A stretch of DNA of 7,810 nucleotides from Gemmatimonadota bacterium. GTDB lineage: Bacteria; Gemmatimonadota; Gemmatimonadetes; Gemmatimonadales; GWC2-71-9. Location: assembly GCA_024640185.1 (NCBI GenBank), contig JAHEFN010000099.1:1-7810 (forward strand). Reading direction: 5' to 3'. This document shows, one piece after another, positions 1 to 6,539 of the stretch (its first letter is position 1; every line of letters begins with the position of its first letter). The notes under the pieces were generated by a model. It was given only the letters and a program-made list of their open reading frames with translations, was not told the origin of the DNA and ran no database searches. Position numbers and translations under genes: made by a program.

Positions 1-1034
1 TGCGGGAACTCGTCGCCATCCCCTCGGTGAGTGGCGATGAGCTGCCCGCGGCCGAGTTCGTCGAGCTGACGGCGCGTCGGCTCGGCCTCGATGTGGTGCG
101 CGACGAGACCAGTGTCCGCGTCGCGGTCGGTGATGAGGCCGCCGGACCGACACTCGCGTTGGCCACCCACCTCGATGTCGTCCCTCCAGGTGAGGGCTGG
201 ACCCGGGACCCCTTCGTCCCGGTGATCGAGGGCGACCTCCTCTTCGGTCGGGGCAGTGGAGATGCCAAGGCTTCGGTCGCGGCGATGCTCTACGCGCTGG
301 CCGATCTTGCCGGCCGACCGCTTGCCGGCCGCGCCCTCGGGCTCTTCACCTATGGCGAGGAGACACGCCACGCCACGATGCCGATGGCGATGGAGCGGGC
401 TGGTCGTCTCGATGCCGCCCTGGTGGGCGAGCCGACCAACCTCCAGTTGGCGGTGGCACAGCGGGGCCTCATGATGGTCGATCTCCTGGCACACGGCGAT
501 CAACACCATGCGGGCTACGCCGGAGGCGACGGCTTCGTCAATGCGATCGCGCTGCTTGCCCGGGAGATCGTCAAGCTTGATGGTATCGTGGCCGAGCGCG
601 TCCATCCGGTGCTGGGGATGACGACCGTGACGCCCACGATGCTTGAAGCTGGTGTTTCACGGAACGTCACGCCGCCGATGGCGCGAGCGGTGCTCGACAT
701 TCGATCCACCCCGGCGTGGAGCCATGATGAACTGGCCACCGCACTGTCGGAGCGGCTCGAGTGTGAGGTCGTGGTCACCTCGACCCGCCTCGTCCCGAGT
801 GAGACGCCAGCCGGTTCCCGCCTCCTGGCTGCCGCGCAGCGCGTCGCCCCGGACGCCGAGTGTTACGGCTCGCCGACGTGCAGTGACTGGTGTTACCTCC
901 GGCACCTCGACGCCATCAAGGTCGGTCCCGGCACCTCGCGACGCTCGCACACCCCCGATGAGTCGGTGAATCTCTCCGAAGTCACCGCGGCGCGGCAATT
1001 CTATGCCCGGGTCGCCGAGGAGTACCTGCGATGA
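1..1034 (+). CDS. M20 family metallopeptidase, acetylornithine/acetylcitrulline deacetylase-like (5' partial)
   Basis: Zinc-dependent amidohydrolase expected to remove the acyl group from an N-acylated ornithine or citrulline in cytoplasmic arginine synthesis. The frame is open to the window edge, and codons from base 3 read RELVAIPSVSGDE, the usual M20 N-terminus, so the GTG at 27 is internal and some 10-20 residues are probably missing. Counting from base 27, the di-zinc site is visible: HLD (His48), bridging Asp79 in GSGDAK, catalytic Glu111 and ligand Glu112 in YGEET, Glu135 in GEPT and His308 in SHTPDE. The middle section around 147-175 (RGLMMVDL, HHAG, GFVNAI) is the dimerisation domain. 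It overlaps argH by ATGA, which argues for an arginine role rather than DapE. The substrate (N-acetylornithine, N-acetylcitrulline or a succinyl form) cannot be decided from this protein alone; the pairing with argH and the Bacteroidota-like 'LAVAQRGLMM' stretch favour the citrulline type. Confidence 0.85.
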   Translation, partial: RELVAIPSVSGDELPAAEFVELTARRLGLDVVRDETSVRVAVGDEAAGPTLALATHLDVVPPGEGWTRDPFVPVIEGDLLFGRGSGDAKASVAAMLYALADLAGRPLAGRALGLFTYGEETRHATMPMAMERAGRLDAALVGEPTNLQLAVAQRGLMMVDLLAHGDQHHAGYAGGDGFVNAIALLAREIVKLDGIVAERVHPVLGMTTVTPTMLEAGVSRNVTPPMARAVLDIRSTPAWSHDELATALSERLECEVVVTSTRLVPSETPAGSRLLAAAQRVAPDAECYGSPTCSDWCYLRHLDAIKVGPGTSRRSHTPDESVNLSEVTAARQFYARVAEEYLR

Positions 1035-2407
1035 GCAAGCCCGAGACGCTCTGGTCGTCCCGCCAAAGCCCCGACCGGCAGATGCTGGCCTACACGATCG
1101 GCGACGATCGCGAGGTCGATGCACGCCTGCTTCGCTGGGATGTCCTCGGCTCCCTTGGCCATCTCGAGGCGCTCGTCGGCGGCGGGGTGATCTCGGCAAG
1201 GCAGCATTCGCGGCTGCGACGCGCCCTTCGGGCGGCGCTCGTCGCCATTGAGGATGGGACCCTCACCATCCGGCCGCAGCATGAGGACGGTCACAGTGCG
1301 GTGGAGTTGTGGTTGACCAGCACGTTCGGTGACGTCGGCGAACGGCTGCACACCGGGCGCTCGCGCAATGATCAGGTGGCTGTCGACCTGCGCCTCTACC
1401 TCAAGGACGCCTCCCTCGGACTGCAGGCCCAGATGCTCGAGGTGGCAGGCTTGCTGCTGGCCTTCGGCAAGCGGCATCGGCGCGTCGTCTGGCCGGGGTA
1501 CACCCATCAACGGATCGCGATGCCATCATCGGCCGGTGTCTGGGCCGCCGGCTTCGCCGAGCAACTGCTCGACTCGGCGGAGGCGATGGCCGGGATCTGG
1601 CCACGGCTTGATCGATCGCCGCTCGGGTCGGCGGCCGGCTACGGTGTGCCGCTCGACCTCGATCGCGAGGCGAGTGCCAAGGCGCTCGGATTCGGTGGGC
1701 TCGACCGGGTGGTCACCGGAGTACAGAACGCCCGCGGACAACTCGAGGCCGCGACCCTCTTCTGGTGCCTCGATGCCGCCCATCCGCTGGCGAAACTCTC
1801 CGCCGACGTGATCCTCTATTCGAGTGATGAGTTCGGCTGGCTGGTGCTCCCGGAAGAGTTGTCGACGGGCTCCAGTATCATGCCGCAAAAGCGCAATCCC
1901 GACCTCTTCGAGTTGACCCGCGCCCGGGCCGCAGCGCTGCAGGGGGATCTGGCCGCGGTGCTGGCGATCCGAGGCGGGTTGCCTGGGGGGTATCATCGCG
2001 ACTTCCAGCTGCTCAAGGCACCACTCTTTCGTGGGATCGATCGAACCCGCGAGATGCTGGCGATGCTCGCCACCGCGCTGCCGCGACTCGGGGTCGATGC
2101 CGAGCGCGCCCGGCAGGGACTTCGCAACGAGGCCCTGGCCACCGACGAGGCGATGCGCCTGGTCGGGGATGGTGCCGCCTTCCGTCGGGCCTATCACGAG
2201 GTCGCCTCGCGGGTCAAGCGGGGTGAAGTCCTCCCGACCTTGACCTCAAGGGCAATTCTCGCTGCACGGCCGACCACGGGTGGCCTCGGCAACCCCGGGT
2301 TTCGCGAACTCACGGCGCGCCACCGGCAGTTGGCCCGCTGGGGGACCAAGGAGCGGGTCCGCTTCGATCGGGCGATGGCGCGGTTGATCAGCGGGAGGGC
2401 CCGATGA
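1031..2407 (+). CDS. argH: argininosuccinate lyase
   Basis: Cleaves argininosuccinate to arginine and fumarate, the last step of arginine synthesis; a cytoplasmic homotetramer of the fumarase/aspartase superfamily. The 458 residues match the usual length (E. coli about 457). Visible landmarks are EDGHSAVE (85-92), HTGRSRND (107-114), GYTH with the expected general-acid/base His159, PLGSAAGYG (197-205) and the superfamily signature GSSIMPQKRNPD (280-291) with the catalytic serine at 282. Two motif details differ from the common form: GYTHQR rather than GYTHLQ, and PQKRNPD rather than PQKKNPD, followed by LFEL as in Bacteroidota-type enzymes. The start is ATG at 1031, overlapping the previous stop by four bases, with GAGGAG at 1017-1022 and an 8-base spacer. 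The stop in turn overlaps the start of argR. Catalytic residues are intact, so I expect an active enzyme. Confidence 0.95.
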   Translation: MSKPETLWSSRQSPDRQMLAYTIGDDREVDARLLRWDVLGSLGHLEALVGGGVISARQHSRLRRALRAALVAIEDGTLTIRPQHEDGHSAVELWLTSTFGDVGERLHTGRSRNDQVAVDLRLYLKDASLGLQAQMLEVAGLLLAFGKRHRRVVWPGYTHQRIAMPSSAGVWAAGFAEQLLDSAEAMAGIWPRLDRSPLGSAAGYGVPLDLDREASAKALGFGGLDRVVTGVQNARGQLEAATLFWCLDAAHPLAKLSADVILYSSDEFGWLVLPEELSTGSSIMPQKRNPDLFELTRARAAALQGDLAAVLAIRGGLPGGYHRDFQLLKAPLFRGIDRTREMLAMLATALPRLGVDAERARQGLRNEALATDEAMRLVGDGAAFRRAYHEVASRVKRGEVLPTLTSRAILAARPTTGGLGNPGFRELTARHRQLARWGTKERVRFDRAMARLISGRAR

Positions 2408-2865
2408 GCCTCGACCGCAAGAAGCGCCAGCTCAAGCTCCTCGAGCTGGTCGCGACCAGGCCGATCCAGACCCAGGAGGAGCTTGCCGAGGCGCTGGCCC
2501 AGGAAGGGTGGGAGGTCAACCAGTCGTCGATCAGTCGTGACATCTCGCAGCTGGGATTGGTGAAGATCGATGGCGTCTACCGCCGGCCGGCCGCGACGCG
2601 ATTGGTCCACATTGCCGATCCCAACGAGCGGCGATTGGTCGAGTCGGTGCTGACCGTCGAGACCGCCGGCAGCGCACTGTTGGTGCTCCACACCCCGCCG
2701 GGTGAGGCACAGCGGGCGGGCAATGCCCTCGACTTGTTGGCCTGGCCGGAGATCGTGGGCACCATTGCGGGGGATGACACCATCTTCATCGCCGTGGTAG
2801 ACTCGACCGCACAGCAGGTCCTCCACCGGCGACTGCAGGCGCTCAAGGACGGCACGTCCAGCTGA
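2404..2865 (+). CDS. argR: arginine repressor, ArgR family
   Basis: Arginine-responsive DNA-binding regulator; family members form hexamers that bind ARG boxes and repress biosynthesis or activate catabolism. The 153 residues are the normal length. The N-terminal winged helix-turn-helix covers about 1-65, with the recognition-helix motif SSISRDI (41-47). A linker leads to the C-terminal oligomerisation and arginine-binding domain (about 75-150), where TPPGEAQRAGNALD (97-110) and GTIAGDDT (119-126) are recognisable; Asp124 and Asp125 correspond to the aspartates that contact arginine across subunits. ATG at 2404 overlaps the argH stop by ATGA and has GGGAGGG at 2393-2399. Being the last gene of the arginine run, it is probably controlled by its own operon promoter, which lies upstream of this window. 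I see no ARG-box-like sequence inside the window. Confidence 0.93.
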   Translation: MSLDRKKRQLKLLELVATRPIQTQEELAEALAQEGWEVNQSSISRDISQLGLVKIDGVYRRPAATRLVHIADPNERRLVESVLTVETAGSALLVLHTPPGEAQRAGNALDLLAWPEIVGTIAGDDTIFIAVVDSTAQQVLHRRLQALKDGTSS

Positions 2866-2907
2866 GCCGCTCGCCGACCCACCGAGCAGCCCCCCGATGA
2901 GGTCCCC

Positions 2908-3411
2908 ATGCCGATCGCCCAGGGAATGATCAACGAACTCACCCACGAAGCAGCCACCACCCGCGCCCTCCTCGCGCTGGTCCCCGAGGGGGATGCTGAC
3001 TGGAAGCCCCATCCCAAGTCGTACTCGATGGGAGATCTGGCGGCCCACATCGCCAACATCTTCCATTGGGGAGTGTCCAGCCTCGAGGCGGGGGAGTTCG
3101 ACATGGCACCGGTGGATGGACCGGCCTGGGTCCCACCACGGTTCGAGAGTCGCGATGGGGTGATGGCTCGCTTTGATGGGGGTGTCGCGGCGGTTCGAGC
3201 GGCGCTGGGCAGGACGAGTGATGAGGCGATGATGGCGGAGTGGCGCCTGCTCAAGGGGGGCGAGGTGATGATGGCCATGCCCCGGGTCGCGGTGATGCGG
3301 ACATTCATCCTCAATCACCTGATCCATCACCGTGGGCAGTTGAGCGTCTACCTCCGGCTCCGTGATGTGCCGCTGCCGTCGATCTACGGGCCCACGGCCG
3401 ACACGGCCTGA
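2908..3411 (+). CDS. DinB-family putative metal-dependent protein
   Basis: Member of the DinB/YfiT-like four-helix-bundle superfamily, whose proteins bind a divalent metal through three histidines; known relatives are thiol (bacillithiol/mycothiol) S-transferases, but most are uncharacterised. The 167 residues are a typical size. The expected histidines are His47 in LAAHIAN near the end of helix 2 and His137 plus His141 in NHLIHHRGQL. The HRGQL motif is very characteristic. There is no signal peptide or membrane segment, so it should be cytoplasmic. The ATG at 2908 has GAGG at 2899-2902 with a 5-base spacer. It lies 42 bases after argR on the same strand and might be read through from the arginine operon, but nothing links its role to arginine. 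Its stop is six bases from that of the convergent HAD gene. The substrate is unknown. It is unrelated to DNA polymerase IV, also called DinB. Confidence 0.88.
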   Translation: MPIAQGMINELTHEAATTRALLALVPEGDADWKPHPKSYSMGDLAAHIANIFHWGVSSLEAGEFDMAPVDGPAWVPPRFESRDGVMARFDGGVAAVRAALGRTSDEAMMAEWRLLKGGEVMMAMPRVAVMRTFILNHLIHHRGQLSVYLRLRDVPLPSIYGPTADTA

Positions 3412-3427
3412 GTCGACCTAGAGGCCG
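3404..3427. terminator. inverted repeat across the convergent stop codons, possible bidirectional terminator
   Basis: A perfect 6-base inverted repeat, CGGCCT at 3404-3409 and AGGCCG at 3422-3427, encloses a 12-base loop that itself contains the palindrome GTCGAC (3412-3417). Both stop codons (TGA 3409-3411 plus strand, TAG read from 3420-3418 minus strand) lie inside it. The position suits a two-way terminator, but there is no T-run on either side, so it could be chance in GC-rich DNA. Confidence 0.3.
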
Positions 3428-4065
3428 AGAGCCCCGAGGACCTCGGTGGGGGTGGCACAGACCCGGTCGGCCCCGGCGGCATGGAGTCGCGCCGCGTCGA
3501 GCGGACCCCAGCTCACCGCGACGGTCCGGACCCCCGCAGCCCGGCCACTGGCAACGTCATGGTGGGAGTCACCGATGAAGACCGCCTCGTGCGCCTCGAC
3601 ACCGAGGTCGGCAAGGGCGCGGTGCACCGGCTCGGCATGGGGCTTCGGGTTGGTCACATCATCCGACCCCACGATGACCTCGAAGTGCTCCGCAACCCCG
3701 ATCAGGGCGAGTCCTCGCCGCGCCCCAGCGTTGTTCTTGCTGGTGACGATGCCCATCCGTCGTCCGGCCCGGCCGATGGTCGCGATCATCTCAACGACGC
3801 CGGGAAAGGCGCTCACTCGTTCGTCGTGGTGGCCGAGGTTGAACTCGCGGTAGGTGACGATCCAGCGATCGATCTCCGCCCTGTCATCGGTCAATTCGCC
3901 GAACACCGTCCAAAGCGGTGTACCGATGCCCTCGACGATCTGTTCTCGCGAGGCGATCGGCAGGCCGTGGACTCGAAAGGTGTGTTGGTAGGAATCGACG
4001 ATCAGGTCGACCGAGTCGATCAGGGTGCCGTCGAGGTCGAAGAGGACCGTGGTCGGATGTCGCAT
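3418..4065 (-). CDS. HAD-superfamily hydrolase, phosphoglycolate phosphatase/PpaX-like
   Basis: Cytoplasmic phosphatase of HAD subfamily IA. Relatives hydrolyse 2-phosphoglycolate (Gph), pyrophosphate (PpaX) or other small phosphates; the sequence does not settle which. The 215 residues fit the family. All four motifs are present: I, FDLDGTLID with nucleophile Asp10 and acid Asp12; II, IVTSK with Thr108/Ser109; III, Lys141 in NPKPHAEP; IV, GDSHHD with Asp166 and Asp170. The four-helix cap lies at about 16-85. The ATG at 4065 is the only plausible start: an in-frame TGA lies two codons upstream, at 4071-4069. A GAGGG sequence directly abuts the ATG, which is too close to act as a normal ribosome binding site; a weaker AGG sits 7 bases upstream. 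The gene lies 74 bases downstream of the RsbRD-like gene and may be co-transcribed with it. Confidence 0.9.
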   Translation of the reverse strand: MRHPTTVLFDLDGTLIDSVDLIVDSYQHTFRVHGLPIASREQIVEGIGTPLWTVFGELTDDRAEIDRWIVTYREFNLGHHDERVSAFPGVVEMIATIGRAGRRMGIVTSKNNAGARRGLALIGVAEHFEVIVGSDDVTNPKPHAEPVHRALADLGVEAHEAVFIGDSHHDVASGRAAGVRTVAVSWGPLDAARLHAAGADRVCATPTEVLGALGL

Positions 4066-4083
4066 CCCTCAACCTAGCAGCGC

Positions 4084-4106
4084 GGCACCGAGGTTCCGAT
4101 GGTGCC
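4084..4106. other. small inverted repeat between two minus-strand genes
   Basis: GGCACC (4084-4089) and GGTGCC (4101-4106) form a perfect 6-base stem with an 11-base loop in the 74-base gap between the RsbRD-like gene and the HAD gene. It lacks a T-run. It could weaken read-through between the two genes or be coincidental. Confidence 0.25.
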
Positions 4107-4139
4107 CTGCTGCCAGCCAAGGGGCGAGGGTCTTCACGG

Positions 4140-4694
4140 TCAATGCCGGGCGGTGATCTCCGCGAGTCGCTCTTCCAGCCCGCTCAAGTGACGCTCGAAG
4201 TCTTCCGTGGAAGTCTCGGTGAGGGGGCTGGTGTGCCGGTCGGTCATCATCAGGGAGGCGACCAGGGCGTCAGTGTACCCGACCACGCTCTGGGCGATTC
4301 CTCGGTCGATGAGATCATTGAGGCGGAGGAAGACGGCCACGCCCCGTCGGGGCCGCATCGCGGCCACCGAGGCACCGATGTACTTGATCAGCAGGGAGCG
4401 GAGCTGCTGGATTTCCTCGACGACCTCTCCTGCAGCGAGACCGCGAGCGGCTGCCGTGCGGCCATAGTGTTCCATCACGCTCGTCCAGAGCTGCTTGGAT
4501 TCGCGGCGCAGCGGGCCTAGCATTTCGATGAGCGTGTCGATGGCCAGTCGGACTTCCCGTTCAATGAAGACGGCCGGGATGCTGCCGGAGGCATTGCGGG
4601 CGGTGAGCCATTCGATCCACTCCGACGCCATGGCATCCTTGGCTTCGGCAATGGCTTTCGCTGTGGCAAGCTGAGTCGAACGGGACGAACGCAA
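4140..4694 (-). CDS. helical protein resembling the RsbRD N-terminal sensor domain
   Basis: An all-helical cytoplasmic protein of 184 residues with no signal peptide or membrane segment. It reads like the domain known as the RsbT co-antagonist RsbRD N-terminal domain, which sits ahead of STAS or kinase modules in stressosome-type and other sensors. The best features are the centre 'AAARGLAAGEVVEEIQQLR' (81-99), where such domains have a GL-x-EEVV-x-E-x-x-LR pattern, and the later helix 'LNDLIDRGIAQSVVGYTDAL' (125-144). The last 25 residues form a charged helix ending in LEERLAEITARH. No STAS, kinase or other output domain follows, so it is either a stand-alone sensor or works with a partner. 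The start is TTG at 4694, chosen because AAGGGAGG lies 6 bases upstream; the next candidate, ATG at residue 22, has no such signal and would cut into helix 1. The family call is by eye and moderately sure. Confidence 0.6.
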   Translation of the reverse strand: MRSSRSTQLATAKAIAEAKDAMASEWIEWLTARNASGSIPAVFIEREVRLAIDTLIEMLGPLRRESKQLWTSVMEHYGRTAAARGLAAGEVVEEIQQLRSLLIKYIGASVAAMRPRRGVAVFLRLNDLIDRGIAQSVVGYTDALVASLMMTDRHTSPLTETSTEDFERHLSGLEERLAEITARH

Positions 4695-4700
4695 CCGTCG

Positions 4701-4708
4701 CCTCCCTT
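4701..4708 (-). promoter_or_regulatory. strong ribosome binding site supporting a TTG start
   Basis: On the minus strand this reads AAGGGAGG, followed by the 6-base spacer CGACGG and TTG at 4694. It is among the best Shine-Dalgarno matches in the window and decides the unusual start codon of the RsbRD-like gene. It lies in the 45-base gap to the divergent LD-carboxypeptidase gene. Confidence 0.65.
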
Positions 4709-4730
4709 GAGTGGACCATCAATCGTAACC

Positions 4731-4734
4731 GGAG
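4731..4734 (+). promoter_or_regulatory. ribosome binding site of the LD-carboxypeptidase gene
   Basis: GGAG lies 5 bases before the ATG at 4740 and only 2 before the ATG at 4737. This favours 4740 as start, although the two differ by a single Met. An in-frame TTG at 4707 would add 11 residues but has only CTCCC ahead of it and no purine-rich site. Confidence 0.5.
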
Positions 4735-4739
4735 CCATG

Positions 4740-5690
4740 ATGCAGCCCAAGCCGATCCTTCCGCCTCGCCTCGTCTCAGGCGCCACCGTGGCGCTGGTGG
4801 CCCCCTCCGGACCCCTCCTGGAGCGCGACGACCTCACTCGGGCGAGGGAAATGGTGGAGGCAATGGGGTACCAATCCCGCCTGATGCCTCATGCCGACAG
4901 GGTCTACGGCTACCTGGCTGGTCGGGACGATGAACGGATCGCCGACCTCAACGCGGCACTGACCGCCGCCGATGTGGACGCGGTGTGGTGCATTCGTGGC
5001 GGCGAGGGCATGAACCGGATCGTGCACCGGCTCGACTTCGACGGGTTTGCCCGTCGCCCCAAGCCCGTGATCGGCTTTTCGGACATCACGGTGTTGCTGC
5101 TCTCGCTGTGGACCCGCACCGGCGTGGTCACCTTTCACGGACCGATGGCCCGCTCGCCGATGCCCAACTTCCAGCGCTGGCACTTCGACCGGGTCCTCAC
5201 CACGCTCGGCGTCCCGGGGACGCTCGGCCGGCCGGCCCCCGCGCCGGAGGTCCTGGTCCCCACAGCCGGGCGGATCTTTCCGCTTCATGGCGGCACCGCC
5301 ACCGGCCGCCTCGTGGGGGGAAATCTCACCCTGCTCCAGGCCCTGATCGGCACGCCGTATTTCCCGGATCTCACCGGAGCGATCCTCTTCCTCGAGGATG
5401 TCAACGAGAGTGTCTACCGGATCGACCGCATCCTGGCGCACCTTCGCCTCGCGGGAGGGCTCGATGGCCTCGCAGGAGTCGCGATCGGTCGGTTCACCGA
5501 CGTCGGCAGCAACACAGGGTTGGGTCTCGACGAGGTCCTCGACACCTACTTCGGTCCGCTGAATATTCCCGTGGCGGTTGGATTCCCGTTCGGGCACATC
5601 GATGACCAGTGGACCCTGCCGATCGGCGTGGAGGCGGAACTCGATGCCGATCGCGGTGAGCTGCGGTTGCTCGAGGCGGCGGTGCGGTAG
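4740..5690 (+). CDS. ldcA: LD-carboxypeptidase, peptidase family S66 (muramoyltetrapeptide carboxypeptidase)
   Basis: Cytoplasmic serine peptidase that removes the terminal D-Ala from murein tetrapeptides so that the tripeptide can be recycled into cell-wall precursors. The 316 residues are a normal length. The S66 Ser-Glu-His triad is visible: Ser114 in IGFSDIT, Glu219 in LFLEDVNE and His286 in FGHIDDQ. The N-terminal half carries VALVAPSGPL (17-26) and CIRGGEG (84-90), which matches the oxyanion-side RGGYG segment with Glu in place of the usual Tyr. 'GRLVGGNLTLLQALIGTPYFPDL' at 189-211 is the standard entry to the C-terminal domain. There is no signal peptide. It could instead be an S66 relative acting on other peptides, such as the microcin C immunity peptidase MccF, but nothing nearby suggests a microcin system. 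It is the first gene of a tight run with the hydrolase 3 bases and the Nudix gene further downstream, and is divergent from the RsbRD-like gene. Confidence 0.9.
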   Translation: MQPKPILPPRLVSGATVALVAPSGPLLERDDLTRAREMVEAMGYQSRLMPHADRVYGYLAGRDDERIADLNAALTAADVDAVWCIRGGEGMNRIVHRLDFDGFARRPKPVIGFSDITVLLLSLWTRTGVVTFHGPMARSPMPNFQRWHFDRVLTTLGVPGTLGRPAPAPEVLVPTAGRIFPLHGGTATGRLVGGNLTLLQALIGTPYFPDLTGAILFLEDVNESVYRIDRILAHLRLAGGLDGLAGVAIGRFTDVGSNTGLGLDEVLDTYFGPLNIPVAVGFPFGHIDDQWTLPIGVEAELDADRGELRLLEAAVR

Positions 5691-5693
5691 CCG

Positions 5694-6530
5694 ATGGCCA
5701 CCCCAACGTTGACCCAGCACGTGTTGCCGGGTGCCCTCGGAGAGATCCTCGTCGATGTGCGGGCCGGATCACGCACCGCCGCACAACCCGCGGTGCTTCT
5801 GCTGCACGGATTCAAGGGCTTCAAGGACTTCGCCTTCCTGCCGGTGCTGGCTGACCGACTGGCCCGTGAGGGCTTCCTCGCCATCACCGTCTCGGTGAGT
5901 GGCTGCGGTGTCGATGGATCGGGCGAGTTCTCACGACTCGAACGATTCGCGCACAACACCTACTCCAAGGAACTCGACGATCTCCACGTGGTCGTGGCAG
6001 CCCTTCAGCGTGGCGACCTCGCCACGGCCGCTCCTTCGAGCCTCGGCGTGCTGGGGCACTCGCGTGGCGGCGGGATGGCTGTGTTGCTCGCTCGCGAGAT
6101 CGAGGCACTTGCCGCGGTGGTGACCTGGAACGCGATCGGTCGGGCGAGACGGCACACCGATCGGGAACTCGCTGCCTGGCGCGCGGCCGGGACCATCCAG
6201 ATCCCGCACGCGAGACTCAAGATCCGCCTGCCACTGTCGTTCGACGTCGCCGCGGATTGCCTGGCGAAGGAGCATGGCAGGCTCGATATCCCCGCTGCGG
6301 CGAGCGGCCTGGCCCGCCCCTGGCTCCAGGTGCACGGTACCGACGACGAGACGGTGCCTTTCGCCGAGGCGGAGGAGCTCGCTGGGGTTGCCGGAACCGG
6401 TCATGAGCTGCTCGCCATTGAGGGCGGCGCTCACACCTTCGGTGCCAATCATCCGTGGCAGGGAAGCACCGCACATTTCGATCAGGCACTCGAGGCCTCG
6501 GTCGCCTTTCTTGGCCGACATCTCGACTAG
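5694..6530 (+). CDS. alpha/beta-hydrolase, dienelactone hydrolase-like
   Basis: Cytoplasmic serine hydrolase with an alpha/beta fold, likely an esterase or peptidase of unknown substrate. In its 278 residues the landmarks come in the family order: oxyanion-hole segment LLLHGFKGFKDF (35-46), nucleophile elbow GHSRGGG with Ser123, acid HGTDDETVP with Asp218, and GGAHTFG with His247. Residues 145-200 form a cap-like insertion (RARRHTDRELAAW and following) and may define the substrate pocket. No signal peptide is seen. ATG at 5694 is 3 bases after the ldcA stop; there is no clear ribosome binding site, so it probably relies on coupling to ldcA translation. The Nudix gene follows after 9 bases. 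The HGFKGFKDF form, with Phe-Lys after the Gly, resembles uncharacterised dienelactone-hydrolase-type proteins rather than lipases. Confidence 0.85.
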   Translation: MATPTLTQHVLPGALGEILVDVRAGSRTAAQPAVLLLHGFKGFKDFAFLPVLADRLAREGFLAITVSVSGCGVDGSGEFSRLERFAHNTYSKELDDLHVVVAALQRGDLATAAPSSLGVLGHSRGGGMAVLLAREIEALAAVVTWNAIGRARRHTDRELAAWRAAGTIQIPHARLKIRLPLSFDVAADCLAKEHGRLDIPAAASGLARPWLQVHGTDDETVPFAEAEELAGVAGTGHELLAIEGGAHTFGANHPWQGSTAHFDQALEASVAFLGRHLD

Positions 6531-6539
6531 GCGCCGATC

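Noticed and set aside
1526..2197. Open frame of 223 codons on the minus strand within argH.
   Set aside because: It is the antisense shadow of conserved argH sequence, with no motif or ribosome binding site.
2194..3330. Open frame of 378 codons on the minus strand opposite argR and the DinB gene.
   Set aside because: It lies antisense to two well-recognised genes, its translation has no known motif and a skewed composition (Arg, Gly, His, Asp), and long antisense frames are expected in GC-rich DNA.
2908..3411. DinB read as DNA polymerase IV.
   Set aside because: The protein has 167 residues with the three-histidine DinB/YfiT pattern and no Y-family polymerase motif; the names only coincide.
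3481..4077. Open frame of 198 codons on the plus strand opposite the HAD gene.
   Set aside because: The HAD motifs on the minus strand are complete and in order; the plus-strand text is low in hydrophobic core and featureless.
4707..4739. TTG at 4707 as start of the LD-carboxypeptidase.
   Set aside because: There is no purine-rich site ahead of it, the extra residues are not typical of the family, and GGAG at 4731-4734 supports the ATG at 4740.
4740..5690. S66 peptidase as part of a microcin C-type immunity or toxin system.
   Set aside because: No precursor peptide, adenylating enzyme or exporter is present nearby; the neighbours are ordinary hydrolases.
4776..5720. Open frame of 314 codons on the minus strand opposite the LD-carboxypeptidase gene.
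   Set aside because: It mirrors a gene with an intact catalytic triad and shows no domain of its own.
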